A stretch of 64,000 nucleotides of DNA from Acutalibacter sp. 1XD8-36 (GCF_009917525.1 NZ_QZDU01000010.1:20786-84785), one strand, 5' to 3'; positions 1 through 8,556 are shown, counted from the stretch's first letter. Made by a program: numbers and translations. The notes: a model not told the origin generated them from the letters alone.

Positions 1-118
1 GCGGCTCCTCCCCATCGGAGCCGCCGGTGACAAACGCGATTATCACCGTCAGCACCACCACAAAAAGCGCCACGCCCGCGCATATAAGCGAGAGCTTTTT
101 TATATTTTCCCTATCCAA
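1..118 (-). CDS. Membrane-anchored protein, N-terminal part only (runs off left edge)
   Basis: The reverse strand reads from a TTG start at 118 with GGGAGG about 10 bases upstream. It encodes a short basic start (MDRENIKK), one hydrophobic segment of about 22 residues, then an acidic GGSDGEEP stretch before the window ends. This is the pattern of a single-pass membrane anchor with an extracytoplasmic domain. The gene lies 29 bases downstream of the GH25-like gene on the same strand, so the two are probably co-transcribed. The function cannot be told from 39 codons. Confidence 0.6.
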   Translation of the reverse strand, partial: MDRENIKKLSLICAGVALFVVVLTVIIAFVTGGSDGEEP

Positions 119-147
119 AAGCTGCCTCCCTTTTCCATGGCAAAAGC

Positions 148-1041
148 TTATCTGCCGTATTTTTTAAGCGCAATGCTCACCGGCACCGGCTCAGGTATGC
201 CCGGCACCTTCCCCTCCTCTGTATACTGCCAAATCTTAAAGTCATAGTAGAAGCTGGGGGAGGGCTTGTACTCGCCGTACCACAGGTCATAGCCCGCAAG
301 CCTTGACAGGTCCAGCTTGGTGTAGGCCATGCCCTTCTCGGCGAAATAGCAGGGGGTATGCCCCGCGACGCTTATTATCCTGCAGAAGGTGTCTATGTAC
401 CCGGTGACCTGGTCCCCGTTGCGGCTCACCGTCCGGGAGGTCTCGTCCTGGCTGCCGTCCTCCTTCAGGTCGTACTCCCAGAAAATGCCAATGGGGTATT
501 TCACCTCGTACTCCCTTATCTGCTCCAGTACAAAGTTGGCCTCCTCCTTGGCCTCGGCGTCCTCAACGGCCTTTGAGTAGAAGTACACCCCCACAGGCAG
601 GCCCACAGAGGCCGCGCCCTGCATGTTCTCATGGAACTTCTGGTCCACGCGTATGCGGCCCTTCTTCTTCTCCCTAATCCCCACGCGCACCATTACAAAG
701 TCTATATTGCCGCTTTCCTTAACCTGGTTCCAGTCTATATCCCCCTTCTTCTCGTTGACGGATATGCCCACAAAGGAGTCGCCGCTGCCCACAAAGGACA
801 CGGTGTCGTCCTCCTCGGCAAAGTCCCCCGGGCCAAATCTGCTGGTTGCCACATTCTCATAGTAGCGTATAGTCATCTTGCCTTCCCACATATCGTCCAC
901 CTCTGCGGTGGAGCCGTTGCGGCTTATCATATTCACCGCGCTGGTCCTGGGCCCCTGGGCCAGTGTGAGGGCGGATACCGCCACTATCACCGCCACTAAA
1001 AGCACCGTTATAGTTATAAACAGAGAACGCCTGGCGTTCAT
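148..1041 (-). CDS. GH25 lysozyme-like membrane-anchored protein, active-site residues replaced
   Basis: A 297-residue protein with an N-terminal membrane anchor (about residues 6-28) and a C-terminal GH25 (Cellosyl-type muramidase) fold. Recognisable blocks are GDIDW near 100, VGVYFYS near 150 and IWQYTEEGKVPGI near the C-terminus. The family's catalytic Asp in GIDVS is Ser here (GISVN, residue 94). The Asp of the DWE block is Phe (FWE, residue 187) while the Glu (189) is kept. The late VDLN-type block reads VPVS. I infer a non-catalytic or strongly altered wall-binding protein. Start choice: GAAAGGG directly abuts an upstream ATG at 1050, so the ATG at 1041, 9 bases after the SD, is preferred. 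Confidence 0.75.
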   Translation of the reverse strand: MNARRSLFITITVLLVAVIVAVSALTLAQGPRTSAVNMISRNGSTAEVDDMWEGKMTIRYYENVATSRFGPGDFAEEDDTVSFVGSGDSFVGISVNEKKGDIDWNQVKESGNIDFVMVRVGIREKKKGRIRVDQKFHENMQGAASVGLPVGVYFYSKAVEDAEAKEEANFVLEQIREYEVKYPIGIFWEYDLKEDGSQDETSRTVSRNGDQVTGYIDTFCRIISVAGHTPCYFAEKGMAYTKLDLSRLAGYDLWYGEYKPSPSFYYDFKIWQYTEEGKVPGIPEPVPVSIALKKYGR

Positions 1042-1139
1042 TATAGTCATCCCTTTCGGCTTGGAGTCTCATTTCTCCCTATTATACAGGAAAACTGTCG
1101 AAAAGGCAAGGGGGGTCAGGGTGGAAATACCTAGCCGGT

Positions 1140-1484
1140 TCAAAGGGCGGGCCCGGGCCCCTGACCTTCCAAATAGCCCCTGCCCCAGTCGCACATGGCG
1201 CAGAGTATTGGGGCGAGGCTGCTGCCAAAGTCCGTCAGGGAATACTCAGTCCTCGGCGGCACCACAGGGTACACCTTCCTGTCCACCAGCCCGTCCCGCT
1301 CCAGCTCCCTGAGCTGCTGGGCCAGCATTTTGTCCGTGGCCCTGGGCACCAGCCTGTGCAGCTCGCTGTACCGCAGGGTGCCGCCCATAAGGTGCCAGAG
1401 TATAACAGACTTATATTTCCCGCCTATCAGGTCAATGGTGGCCTCCACCGGGCAGTCGTACCCGCCCCTGCATTTAGCGATCAT
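1140..1484 (-). CDS. HxlR-family transcriptional regulator
   Basis: A 114-residue winged-helix protein of the HxlR/MarR-like class. It has the N-terminal Cys (CPVEATIDLIGGKYK), the typical ILWHLMGG and RYSELHRLVP segment, recognition helix KMLAQQLRELERDGLV, and wing VPPRTEYSLTDFG. HxlR proteins often sense electrophiles or redox stress through Cys and control a divergent oxidoreductase. Here the gene is divergent from a nitroreductase with 132 bases between the start codons, which fits that arrangement. The regulated gene is inferred from position only. Confidence 0.9.
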   Translation of the reverse strand: MIAKCRGGYDCPVEATIDLIGGKYKSVILWHLMGGTLRYSELHRLVPRATDKMLAQQLRELERDGLVDRKVYPVVPPRTEYSLTDFGSSLAPILCAMCDWGRGYLEGQGPGPAL

Positions 1485-1537
1485 AATTTTCTCCCCTAAC
1501 TTTCCAAACAGGTAGTATATACCCTAAAAGTGCATTC

Positions 1538-1565
1538 TTGCTATAGCTTTTGTTTGTGCTATAAT
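1538..1565 (+). promoter_or_regulatory. Sigma-A promoter for the nitroreductase gene
   Basis: TTGCTA at 1538-1543, 16-base spacer, TATAAT at 1560-1565 preceded by TGC (extended -10). It lies about 50 bases before the AGGAGGA ribosome binding site at 1603-1609. It sits between the divergent HxlR and nitroreductase genes, so an HxlR operator probably overlaps it. Confidence 0.7.
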
Positions 1566-1616
1566 TATAGTACAGAAAGACCCAAGATTCAAGCTTAATA
1601 ACAGGAGGAACTATTT

Positions 1617-2147
1617 ATGAGCTTTTTGGAAATGGCAAAATCCCGCTGCTCAGTCCGCGGGTACACAGGCAGGAAAGTGGAGCCTGAGAAGCTGGAGAAA
1701 ATACTGTCAGCCGCACACGCGGCCCCCACAGCCGCCAACCTCCAGCCGGTCCGGCTTATCGTTGTGCAGGAGCAGGAGGGCCTTGACAAGCTAGGGACAG
1801 CCGCGAATATTTACGGCGCCCCCCTGGCTATAATTGTCTGCTCCCAGCCCGCCAGGGCCTGGACCCGCCCTCTGGACGGCAAAAACACCTCGGACATAGA
1901 CGCGTCTATTCTGACGGACCATATGATGCTCGAGGCCACGGAGCTGGGGCTGGGCACATTATGGATATGCCATTTTAAGCCCGATATTATCCGCCGGGAA
2001 TTTGCCCTCCCCCAGGGCCTGGAGCCGGTCAACATCCTAGCTGTGGGGTATGCGTCAGGCGCTCCCGCCAGCCCGGACCGCCACGCTGTACAGCGCATTC
2101 CCATAGCCAGCCTTGTCAGCTTTGAGATGTACAGCCCCGGGGAATAG
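1617..2147 (+). CDS. Nitroreductase family protein
   Basis: A 176-residue FMN-dependent nitroreductase-fold protein. The N-terminal SRCSVRGYTGRKVEPEKLEKIL block holds the Arg/Ser residues that contact FMN phosphate. The AAHAAPTAANLQPVRLIVV and LEATELGLGTLWI blocks are also typical. The length suits the short subfamily that forms homodimers and uses NAD(P)H to reduce quinones or nitro compounds; the natural substrate is unknown. It starts 8 bases after AGGAGGA. Divergent from the HxlR gene, which probably regulates it. Confidence 0.9.
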   Translation: MSFLEMAKSRCSVRGYTGRKVEPEKLEKILSAAHAAPTAANLQPVRLIVVQEQEGLDKLGTAANIYGAPLAIIVCSQPARAWTRPLDGKNTSDIDASILTDHMMLEATELGLGTLWICHFKPDIIRREFALPQGLEPVNILAVGYASGAPASPDRHAVQRIPIASLVSFEMYSPGE

Positions 2148-2206
2148 TGCCATGCCTTACGTTATATTATCAAAGCCCGAAGCAATAACTGATACTAAGC
2201 AAAAGC

Positions 2207-2235
2207 TTGCCCTTTAAGAATTTTTATGTTATAAT
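2207..2235 (+). promoter_or_regulatory. Sigma-A promoter for the GNAT-MarR gene
   Basis: TTGCCC at 2207-2212, 17-base spacer, perfect TATAAT at 2230-2235. The SD GAAAGGA is at 2262-2268 and the ATG at 2279. Confidence 0.75.
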
Positions 2236-2278
2236 ATAAAGCTATAGTAAAACTGTTAATCGAAAGGACCGGGCTTTT

Positions 2279-3280
2279 ATGTATCTTCGCACCCTCAGTA
2301 TTGAAGAAATGGGCAGCCTCTATACCCCCTGCCTAAAGCGTGACTTCCCTCCCGACGAGCTAATGCCCTGGAAGCTGATGGAGCCGCTGATACGCAAGGG
2401 CTTCCAGCACTCGGTGGGCTTCTTCGACAGTGAGGGCCTTGCGGCATATGCCCTGTTCATCACCGACGGAGGGGAGAGCCCGAGGACTGCCCTGCTCAAC
2501 TACTTCGCCGTGGAGCCCCAGCGCCGGGGCTCCGGTGTCGGCACCGAATGCCTCAGGCTCATGCGGGAGGCGCTCAGGGGCCGGGGGTGCAGGATAATCT
2601 TTGAGGTGGAGGACCCTGAGGCCGCCCCCGACCCTGATTACGCCCGCCGCCGCATAGACTTCTACAAGCGGGGCGGGGCCAGGTCCACCGGGGTGGGCTC
2701 CACCCTGTTCGGGGTCGAGTACCTTATAATGGTGCTGGAGTCCGAAGACAGGGAAGCCGCCATAGCTGACCGGGAGCTTGCCGCTGAACTTGACGCCCTC
2801 TACCATATCACCGTGGCGGCAAAGTTCAAGTTTGAGGAGGTCTGCCGGGTAAAGCTCAGAGAGAGCAGCAGCTTCAGCCGGGACCTTGGGCGCACACTCA
2901 CCTTCCTCATGCGCAGCCGCAAGCGCTTCATGGGGGAAAAGCTGAGGGAGTACGGCCTCTCCGGCGGGATGTACATGATACTCCTCCACGTGGACCGCCA
3001 CCCCGGCTCCAGCCAGGACGCGGTTTCAGGCCACCTGTACCTTGACAAGTGCAGCGTGGCCCGGAAGGTAAAGAAGCTGGAGGAGCTTGGATACCTCTAC
3101 CGTGAGACCGACCAGAGCGACCGGCGGCAGAATAAGCTCTACCTCACAGAGAGCGGGCAGGGCCTCACCCCCACCATCCGCAAATACCTTGGCCAGTGGG
3201 GCAACGAGGTGACCGCCCCCCTCACAGGCGTGGAAAAGGAGACCCTTATCACCCTGCTGATGAAGACAATAAAAAAGTAA
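2279..3280 (+). CDS. GNAT acetyltransferase fused to a MarR regulator
   Basis: A 333-residue two-domain protein. Residues 1-155 form a GNAT N-acetyltransferase with the acetyl-CoA loop QRRGSGVGT near residue 90 and the NYFAVEP strand before it. Residues about 165-333 form a MarR winged helix (SGGMYMILLHVDRHPG, then LYLDKCSVARKVKKLEELGYL, then wing RETDQSDRRQNKLYLT). Fusions of these two families are known, usually with MarR first; the reverse order is notable. It has its own promoter and a terminator just downstream, so it is probably monocistronic. The ligand and acetyl acceptor are unknown. Confidence 0.88.
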   Translation: MYLRTLSIEEMGSLYTPCLKRDFPPDELMPWKLMEPLIRKGFQHSVGFFDSEGLAAYALFITDGGESPRTALLNYFAVEPQRRGSGVGTECLRLMREALRGRGCRIIFEVEDPEAAPDPDYARRRIDFYKRGGARSTGVGSTLFGVEYLIMVLESEDREAAIADRELAAELDALYHITVAAKFKFEEVCRVKLRESSSFSRDLGRTLTFLMRSRKRFMGEKLREYGLSGGMYMILLHVDRHPGSSQDAVSGHLYLDKCSVARKVKKLEELGYLYRETDQSDRRQNKLYLTESGQGLTPTIRKYLGQWGNEVTAPLTGVEKETLITLLMKTIKK

Positions 3281-3300
3281 TTTTAAAATATATAACAGAG

Positions 3301-3332
3301 CGCCCGGCCCCGGTTTCAAATGGGGCCGGACG
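3301..3332. terminator. Bidirectional intrinsic terminator
   Basis: 11-bp stem CGCCCGGCCCC (3301-3311) with GGGGCCGGACG (3322-3332), one mismatch, 10-base loop, followed by TTTTATATTT on the + strand and by A/T-rich sequence on the - strand. It separates two convergent genes. Confidence 0.8.
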
Positions 3333-3341
3333 TTTTATATT

Positions 3342-4712
3342 TCAGCTCTCCCCCAGTACGTCCCAAGGGGTCAGCATTCCCAGAAGGGGCTGGTCGGGCT
3401 TGCCGTCCCGGGTGATGAATATGACGGAAACCCGCTTATTCCTGGCCCGCACCTGCTCGAAGCGCCCCCGCACATAGATATATGTAGCGTCGGCAGGCAC
3501 AAACTCATAGTTCTCCACGTGCTCCTCAACCGCCAGGTACCCCCTCATGTCCTTTATGGTGGTCTCCGGCGTCAGGCCCCTGCCACGGTTTTTCAGGAGA
3601 TAGCGCATAACCGAGCCGGAGCTGAACACCCCATAGAACCGGTCCTCCTTCATGACCGGCACGTGGGAGTAGCCGTTTTTCTCCATAAGCTCCATGACCC
3701 GCAGGACCTTCTGTGCCGCCCCCACCTTTAGCACCCGGTCCCCCCGGGTGGCGTAGTCGATAGCCAGCGGCGGCCTCTGCACAAAGTCCAGCACCTCCCT
3801 CAGAGCCTCCACCACCGGCTGCGACGGCACCACCACCGGCTCGCCGTCCATATTGGCGCTGTGGGCCATAAGGTTCCTGATATGCCTGCATATGTCCAGC
3901 TTATCCCTTATAGGGGCGCTCTCATAGTCCTTTATAAACTCATACACCGCGCTGGTGTAATGCCTTCGGGAGTTCCTGAATTTGTCCTCAAGCTCATCCT
4001 CAACCTGCTTATACAGGTCCAGGAACAGCTGGGCCCGCTCCCTGCCGTCGGCGGTATTGTCCTTTGCCCCGGACATCGCCGTGCAGAGCCTTGTGAGCTC
4101 CCCCACGTCCCCGGCCGTATACTCGGCCCCGGCCTCCTCCAGCTCCCCAGGGGCGGAGTAGCCGTAGCCCACGCCTATGCTCTCTATGCCGCAGCACTTT
4201 GCCCCCTCTATGTCATAGCTCCTGTCCCCTATCATCACCACCTCTGAAAGGGGCGGCTCCCCCAGGAGCCTTAGGGCCTGGTCTATCACATGGGCCTTGG
4301 TGGGCCTTGTGCCGTCGTCGCCCACCACATAGGTGAAGTACCGCTCGATATCCCTCATAGCCAGTATCTTCCTGGCCCCCTCCTCCCGCTTGGAGGTAGC
4401 CACGCAGAGGGTGGCGCCGGAGCTCAGCCGGGCCAGGAGCCTGTCAATATTGGGATATAATGGGCTCTTATACAGCCCCGCCGCGTTATAGCGCTCCCTG
4501 TAAATTTTTATGGCCCGCTTTGCCTCGTTCTCCCCCATGCCGCAAAACTCCCGGAAGGAGTCCATTAGGGGCGGCCCCACAAACTGCCGCAGGAACCCCT
4601 CCTCCTGGGGCGTCCAGCCCAGCTCAGAGAGGGCGTACTGTACGCACTCGGTTATGCCCTGCCCGGTGTCGGCAAGGGTGCCGTCCAGGTCAAAGAGAAA
4701 GTATTTTTTCAT
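3342..4712 (-). CDS. HAD phosphatase fused to a HEPN-like helical domain and a CBS pair
   Basis: A 456-residue three-part protein. Residues 1-215 are a phosphoglycolate-phosphatase-like HAD hydrolase: nucleophile motif DLDGT (D8, D10), CVATSK Thr/Ser motif near 105, and GDRSYDIEGA metal motif near 160. Residues about 225-300 are helical and carry RNLMAH, the R-x4-H signature of HEPN domains. Residues about 310-456 are a CBS pair (YSHVPVMKEDRFYGVFSSG and VSVIFITRDGKPDQ...LGMLTPWDV), which usually bind adenine nucleotides. The CBS plus helical part resembles a stand-alone clostridial family, so the HAD addition is a fusion. It overlaps rnmV by 4 bases (ATGA), so the two are translationally coupled. 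The substrate is unknown. Confidence 0.8.
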   Translation of the reverse strand: MKKYFLFDLDGTLADTGQGITECVQYALSELGWTPQEEGFLRQFVGPPLMDSFREFCGMGENEAKRAIKIYRERYNAAGLYKSPLYPNIDRLLARLSSGATLCVATSKREEGARKILAMRDIERYFTYVVGDDGTRPTKAHVIDQALRLLGEPPLSEVVMIGDRSYDIEGAKCCGIESIGVGYGYSAPGELEEAGAEYTAGDVGELTRLCTAMSGAKDNTADGRERAQLFLDLYKQVEDELEDKFRNSRRHYTSAVYEFIKDYESAPIRDKLDICRHIRNLMAHSANMDGEPVVVPSQPVVEALREVLDFVQRPPLAIDYATRGDRVLKVGAAQKVLRVMELMEKNGYSHVPVMKEDRFYGVFSSGSVMRYLLKNRGRGLTPETTIKDMRGYLAVEEHVENYEFVPADATYIYVRGRFEQVRARNKRVSVIFITRDGKPDQPLLGMLTPWDVLGES

Positions 4713-5308
4713 GGGGTATCCTCTCCTTCCAGTGATAAAAGCTTCTCAAGCTCCTGTTTTGTGTATAGTGAATTCAGCGCCTGCAACAGCCCGTTTGCCG
4801 AGAGCCTCTCCGGGAGGCCCAGCCGCTTTTGCAGGGCCCTCCTTCTCTCTGCCGAGCCCCCGCCCCCGCTGAGGCCCAGCTCGTACATGTCGGCCTTTGT
4901 GAGCCCGTCATGCCCCTTTGCCGCTGGGGCGTCCTCTATTGTGGCCCCCGCCCTTCTCAGGCACTCCTCCAATACTGGAAGGTCCATCCCCTCGACCCCC
5001 AGCTTGCCCTCCTTGGAGGGCCTTGCCTTGCGGCGCTCCTTGCCGTAGACATCCGGGGTATAGGCGTGCTTCACCTGCTCCGGGGGCAGGCAGGAGCTCA
5101 GCTTGCTTCGGATAAGGAAGCCCGCGCCGTCGCTGTCCGTCAGGATTATGACCCCCCGCCTCTCAGCCAGCCGCCGTATCAGCTCCAGCTTCTCCCGGTC
5201 GTTAAATATGGCAAAGCCCCCGGTCTCCACTATCGTGCCCTCTATAAGGGAGCTGAGCTTTGCCTTATCGCAGCGACCCTCCACTATAACCGCTTCCTTC
5301 ACCCTCAT
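4709..5308 (-). CDS. rnmV: Ribonuclease M5 (5S rRNA maturase), Toprim domain
   Basis: A 199-residue protein that begins with VKEAVIVEGRCDKAKL (catalytic Glu of the Toprim fold, residue 10) and has ILTDSDGAG near residue 60 supplying the DxD metal site. The TPDVYGKERRKARPSKEGKLGVEGM region and the C-terminal helical part match RNase M5, which removes the ends of 5S rRNA precursor in Gram-positive bacteria. Its usual neighbour ksgA is absent; here it sits between holA and the HAD fusion, overlapping each by 4 bases. Confidence 0.92.
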   Translation of the reverse strand: MRVKEAVIVEGRCDKAKLSSLIEGTIVETGGFAIFNDREKLELIRRLAERRGVIILTDSDGAGFLIRSKLSSCLPPEQVKHAYTPDVYGKERRKARPSKEGKLGVEGMDLPVLEECLRRAGATIEDAPAAKGHDGLTKADMYELGLSGGGGSAERRRALQKRLGLPERLSANGLLQALNSLYTKQELEKLLSLEGEDTP

Positions 5309-6360
5309 GAGCCCTGCACCGCCATCAGCAGCCTGGACATAAGCCCCTCCAGCACAAGCCTCGGGTCAAGGCTCGAGCCCTTCAGGGACATATCCGCATT
5401 CACAAGCAGCTCCAGGCATTTCTTTATGCTCCTAAGGCTCAGCCTTCTTGAGGAGCGCTCGGCGTTTCTCAGCCTGAAGCTGCCCCCTCCCTTATACTCG
5501 GGGGCGTATTCGGTGACGGCGCTGCTTGTAAGCCCGCTCTCAAGAGCGGTCTTCACCCTGTACATATCGATATAGGCCGAGGCCATGGCTCCCAGCACCG
5601 ACACAGGGTCCTCCCCCTGGGAGAGCACCTGGTCCAGTCCATTATATGCCGCCTCATATCTTCCCGCTGTCAAATCCCCCACCATTTTAAACACCTTTAT
5701 CTCGGCGCTCTTCGGGGTCAGCTCCTCCACACACTCCGGGGTTATCTCCTCCCTGCCCATGCCCAGAGTATAGGCGCAGAGCTTTTCAATCTCCCTGCTA
5801 AGGGTGTTAAGGTCTTTTCCAGCATACTCCATAAGCCTGTAAAAGCTTTTTTCCGGCAGCTCGCAGCCCTGGCGCTGGGCACCCTTTCTCATCATCCTGT
5901 ACATATCCCCGTCCCCCATCTTCTGGAAGTCCACCGTACAGCCGTGCTTCTCCGCCCTGTCCAGGAATTTTTTCCACTTTGCGGGCCTCTTTTTGGGAAT
6001 ATCAATGGTGGGGTAGTAGAACACCAGGGTGGCCGTGTCCGGCAGGTCCTCCATAAGCGAACAGATACGCTCCAGGTCCTCGGAGGATTTTGTCTCCGGG
6101 TCAAAGTCCGACACCGCAACGCATTTATGCTCAGCCATAAAGGGCAGGGCCTCAACTGCGGCGGCTATCTTCTCAGCCTCGGAGTCGTTTGTAAAGCGGA
6201 CGCTGTTAAACTCAGGGAAGCCCTCCCCGGAGGCCCTGTCTATCAGCTTCCCCGCGGCGGGCTTCAGCAGCAGCTTTTCCTCCCCCCAGAGGACGTAGAG
6301 GGAGTCAAGCTTCCCTGAGGATACCCTCTCCCTCAGCTCCTGCCTGGTTATTCCGGGCAT
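5305..6360 (-). CDS. holA: DNA polymerase III subunit delta
   Basis: A 351-residue clamp-loader subunit that opens the beta clamp. Visible family blocks are LYVLWGEEKLLLKPAAGKL at the N-terminus, VEALPFMAEHKCVAVSDFD, LVFYYPTIDIPKKR, LMEYAGKDLNTLSREIEKL and ITPECVEEL near the middle, then the C-terminal helical collar. Length is normal. The gene overlaps rnmV by 4 bases and starts one base from the rnfB stop, so it is expressed at the tail of the rnf transcript or from an internal promoter I cannot pinpoint. Confidence 0.93.
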   Translation of the reverse strand: MPGITRQELRERVSSGKLDSLYVLWGEEKLLLKPAAGKLIDRASGEGFPEFNSVRFTNDSEAEKIAAAVEALPFMAEHKCVAVSDFDPETKSSEDLERICSLMEDLPDTATLVFYYPTIDIPKKRPAKWKKFLDRAEKHGCTVDFQKMGDGDMYRMMRKGAQRQGCELPEKSFYRLMEYAGKDLNTLSREIEKLCAYTLGMGREEITPECVEELTPKSAEIKVFKMVGDLTAGRYEAAYNGLDQVLSQGEDPVSVLGAMASAYIDMYRVKTALESGLTSSAVTEYAPEYKGGGSFRLRNAERSSRRLSLRSIKKCLELLVNADMSLKGSSLDPRLVLEGLMSRLLMAVQGS

Positions 6361-6361
6361 T

Positions 6362-7156
6362 TCACTGCACCCCGCACATGGTGATTATGTGCCTTGGGCA
6401 GGCCTCGGCGCATTTGCCGCAGCCGGTGCACTTATCCGGGTCCACAACGGCAAGGCCGCTCCCCACGGTTATAGCCCCCGCCTCGCAGATCTTCTGGCAC
6501 TTCATACAGCCTATGCAGCCCACCTTGCAGCTCTGCATGGTGTCCTTGCCCTTATCACAGCTTGAGCAGCGCACCACAGCCATCTGCTTCACCGGGGCCA
6601 GCTTTATGAGCCCCTTGGGGCAGGCCTTCTCACACTTGCCGCAGGCCACGCATTTTTCGGCGTCTATAACCGCCACGCCGTTGCATATCTTAATGGCGCC
6701 GTAGTCGCACACCCTAAGGCAGTCCCCAAGCCCCAGGCACCCGAAGCGGCAGCTTGAGGCCCCGCCGCCCAGCAGGGACGCGGCAGTACAGCCCTCAAGG
6801 CCGTCGTACTCCATCTTCTCGGTGGTGTTGTCGGCACTGCCCATACAGTGCACAAAGGCGGCCCTGCGCTCCATCTCCACGTCCACGGAGCCCAGTATCT
6901 CCCCGCACTTTTTCGCCACGTCGGCCCCACCGGGAGAGCAGAGCCCCGGCACGGCCTCGCCCTTTGCCATTGCCGCCGCATAGCCCGGGCAGCCTGAGTA
7001 GCCGCAGGCCCCGCAGTTTGCCCCGGGCAGTATGGCCTCAAGGGCCTCGGCCCTCTCGTCCTTGGGCACGGCCATAACGATGGAGGCCACCGCCAGGACT
7101 ATCCCTGCCAGAAGGCCTATCACCCCTACAATCATTATTGGTGTCAGCATTTCCAT
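6362..7156 (-). CDS. rnfB: Rnf ion-translocating ferredoxin:NAD oxidoreductase subunit B
   Basis: RnfB brings electrons from reduced ferredoxin into the Rnf complex. The 264-residue chain has an N-terminal membrane helix, the ANCGACGYSGC...C 4Fe-4S domain, then clustered ferredoxin motifs (CVACGKCEKACP, CIGCMKCQKIC, CTGCGKCAEACP), as in clostridial RnfB with extra clusters. The ATG at 7156 is preferred over the GTG at 7165 because AGAAAGGA lies only 2 bases before the GTG. Unusually, it is separated from rnfA by a 1.35-kb lipoprotein gene. Confidence 0.93.
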   Translation of the reverse strand: MEMLTPIMIVGVIGLLAGIVLAVASIVMAVPKDERAEALEAILPGANCGACGYSGCPGYAAAMAKGEAVPGLCSPGGADVAKKCGEILGSVDVEMERRAAFVHCMGSADNTTEKMEYDGLEGCTAASLLGGGASSCRFGCLGLGDCLRVCDYGAIKICNGVAVIDAEKCVACGKCEKACPKGLIKLAPVKQMAVVRCSSCDKGKDTMQSCKVGCIGCMKCQKICEAGAITVGSGLAVVDPDKCTGCGKCAEACPRHIITMCGVQ

Positions 7157-7206
7157 TTTTGTCACATTCCTTTCTGGGGCAGGGCCCCGGAGGATATTTT
7201 CTCTGG

Positions 7207-8556
7207 CTAGCTCTCGGCCAGCATCATCTTTACCTCAGTATAGGCCTTGCCTGCCAGCTTCTCCCTCTCCTCAGGAGTCTCGGCCTGCATATACGTCCGG
7301 TACAGCTCTGTGAGCTCGTGGTGCACGGGCGTGACGAAGTCCACAGCGTTTATCTGTTTTATGAGCTCCTGCAGCCTGTCATAGTTGTAGTCGGAGAGCC
7401 ACCATTTCGGCTCTGTCTTGCCGTTAGCCCGCTCAAAGGGCGCGTTGACCTTCTCCTCAGAGCTGAGCAGCTCCATATGCACCGGCGCTCCCCTGTCCAT
7501 GGAGAACAGCTCCGAATCCCTCTGCACCTCCTTACTCATGAGCACATCTAAAATCCGGAATGCCCCCTCGGGCGCCTTCGTGTTGATGTTCACCGCTCCG
7601 AAGGTCGTGATATTAGCGGTCGCGCCGCCGTTCCTGTTGTACTGGGGTATGAGCACGCTGTCGGGGTCGTACTGGGTAAAGAGGGCCGCGTTGAGACGGC
7701 CTAAAGTAACCTCGCTCGGGTGGCCCAGACTCTCAGAGAGCTCCATGGTGCGGTGCTCACGGTGCTCACGGTGGCCCTCGAGCTGGGCCATGAGCTCCTC
7801 CTCTGTAAAGGCTGGAGCGTCATTCTCATAGTCAGCCAGCATACCCAGGCTGCCGCCGAAGCTGGAGTACAATATGGCATATTTTATCCCGGGGTCATTA
7901 CTCTCAAGCATTTCATCAAAGGACATGGGCAGGCCCTCCGGCGGAGTGTAGCTCTCAGCGTCAAAGCGGGTGAAGTCCATGCTCCAGCTTATTGGCAGTA
8001 TCTGCTGGCCTTCATCGTTCTTCCCGGCAGCCATGATTTCCGGGTACAGCTTGTCCCATTCCATGTATTCTGCTCCCTCGATATACTCGTCCAGAGGCAG
8101 GAACATTTTCCTTTTCATCATCGCCCTGGGGTAGGGGAACAGCCCTGTCTCCCGCTCTCTCGGCGGCATAAGCTCCGGGTCTGCCGCCCGGGGGCTCACG
8201 CACAGGAACAAATCCGGGCCCTCTCCGGCCATCATCTCCACCCTTATACGGTCCAGGGCTGGCTCCCTGTCGCTCCCAGTACCCGGGACAGATTCTATTT
8301 CAAGCTTATAGCTCTCCATAAACTCCGGGACACAGTCTTTTATAATGTCCTTGAGCATGGAAGTGCTCTGACCCTCATGGCCAATATCCATATCCATACA
8401 GACGGCCACCGTCTGCTTTTCCGTTTTGGCGGGCTCGCTTGAGCCCTCAGAGGACCCGCCGCTCTCCGGGGCGCTGTGGCTGCATCCGGAAAAGGCAAGC
8501 ATAAACATTGCCAGTATCAGTGCCAGGGCTTTTCTGAGGTCTCGGTTTTGTTTCAT
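7207..8556 (-). CDS. Extracellular solute-binding lipoprotein (inserted within the rnf operon)
   Basis: A 449-residue protein with a lipoprotein signal peptide: basic start, hydrophobic core, and lipobox AFSGC with the acylated Cys at residue 25. A Ser/Gly/Glu-rich linker follows. The mature part resembles bacterial extracellular solute-binding proteins of ABC importers (VEMMAGEGPDLFL, the MFLPLDEYIEG segment, and a C-terminal AFRILDVLMSKEVQRD block). No permease or ATPase gene is nearby, so its ligand and partner are unknown. It contains a small HREHREH repeat. It lies co-directional between rnfA and rnfB, 47 bases from the former and about 50 from the latter. Confidence 0.82.
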   Translation of the reverse strand: MKQNRDLRKALALILAMFMLAFSGCSHSAPESGGSSEGSSEPAKTEKQTVAVCMDMDIGHEGQSTSMLKDIIKDCVPEFMESYKLEIESVPGTGSDREPALDRIRVEMMAGEGPDLFLCVSPRAADPELMPPRERETGLFPYPRAMMKRKMFLPLDEYIEGAEYMEWDKLYPEIMAAGKNDEGQQILPISWSMDFTRFDAESYTPPEGLPMSFDEMLESNDPGIKYAILYSSFGGSLGMLADYENDAPAFTEEELMAQLEGHREHREHRTMELSESLGHPSEVTLGRLNAALFTQYDPDSVLIPQYNRNGGATANITTFGAVNINTKAPEGAFRILDVLMSKEVQRDSELFSMDRGAPVHMELLSSEEKVNAPFERANGKTEPKWWLSDYNYDRLQELIKQINAVDFVTPVHHELTELYRTYMQAETPEEREKLAGKAYTEVKMMLAES

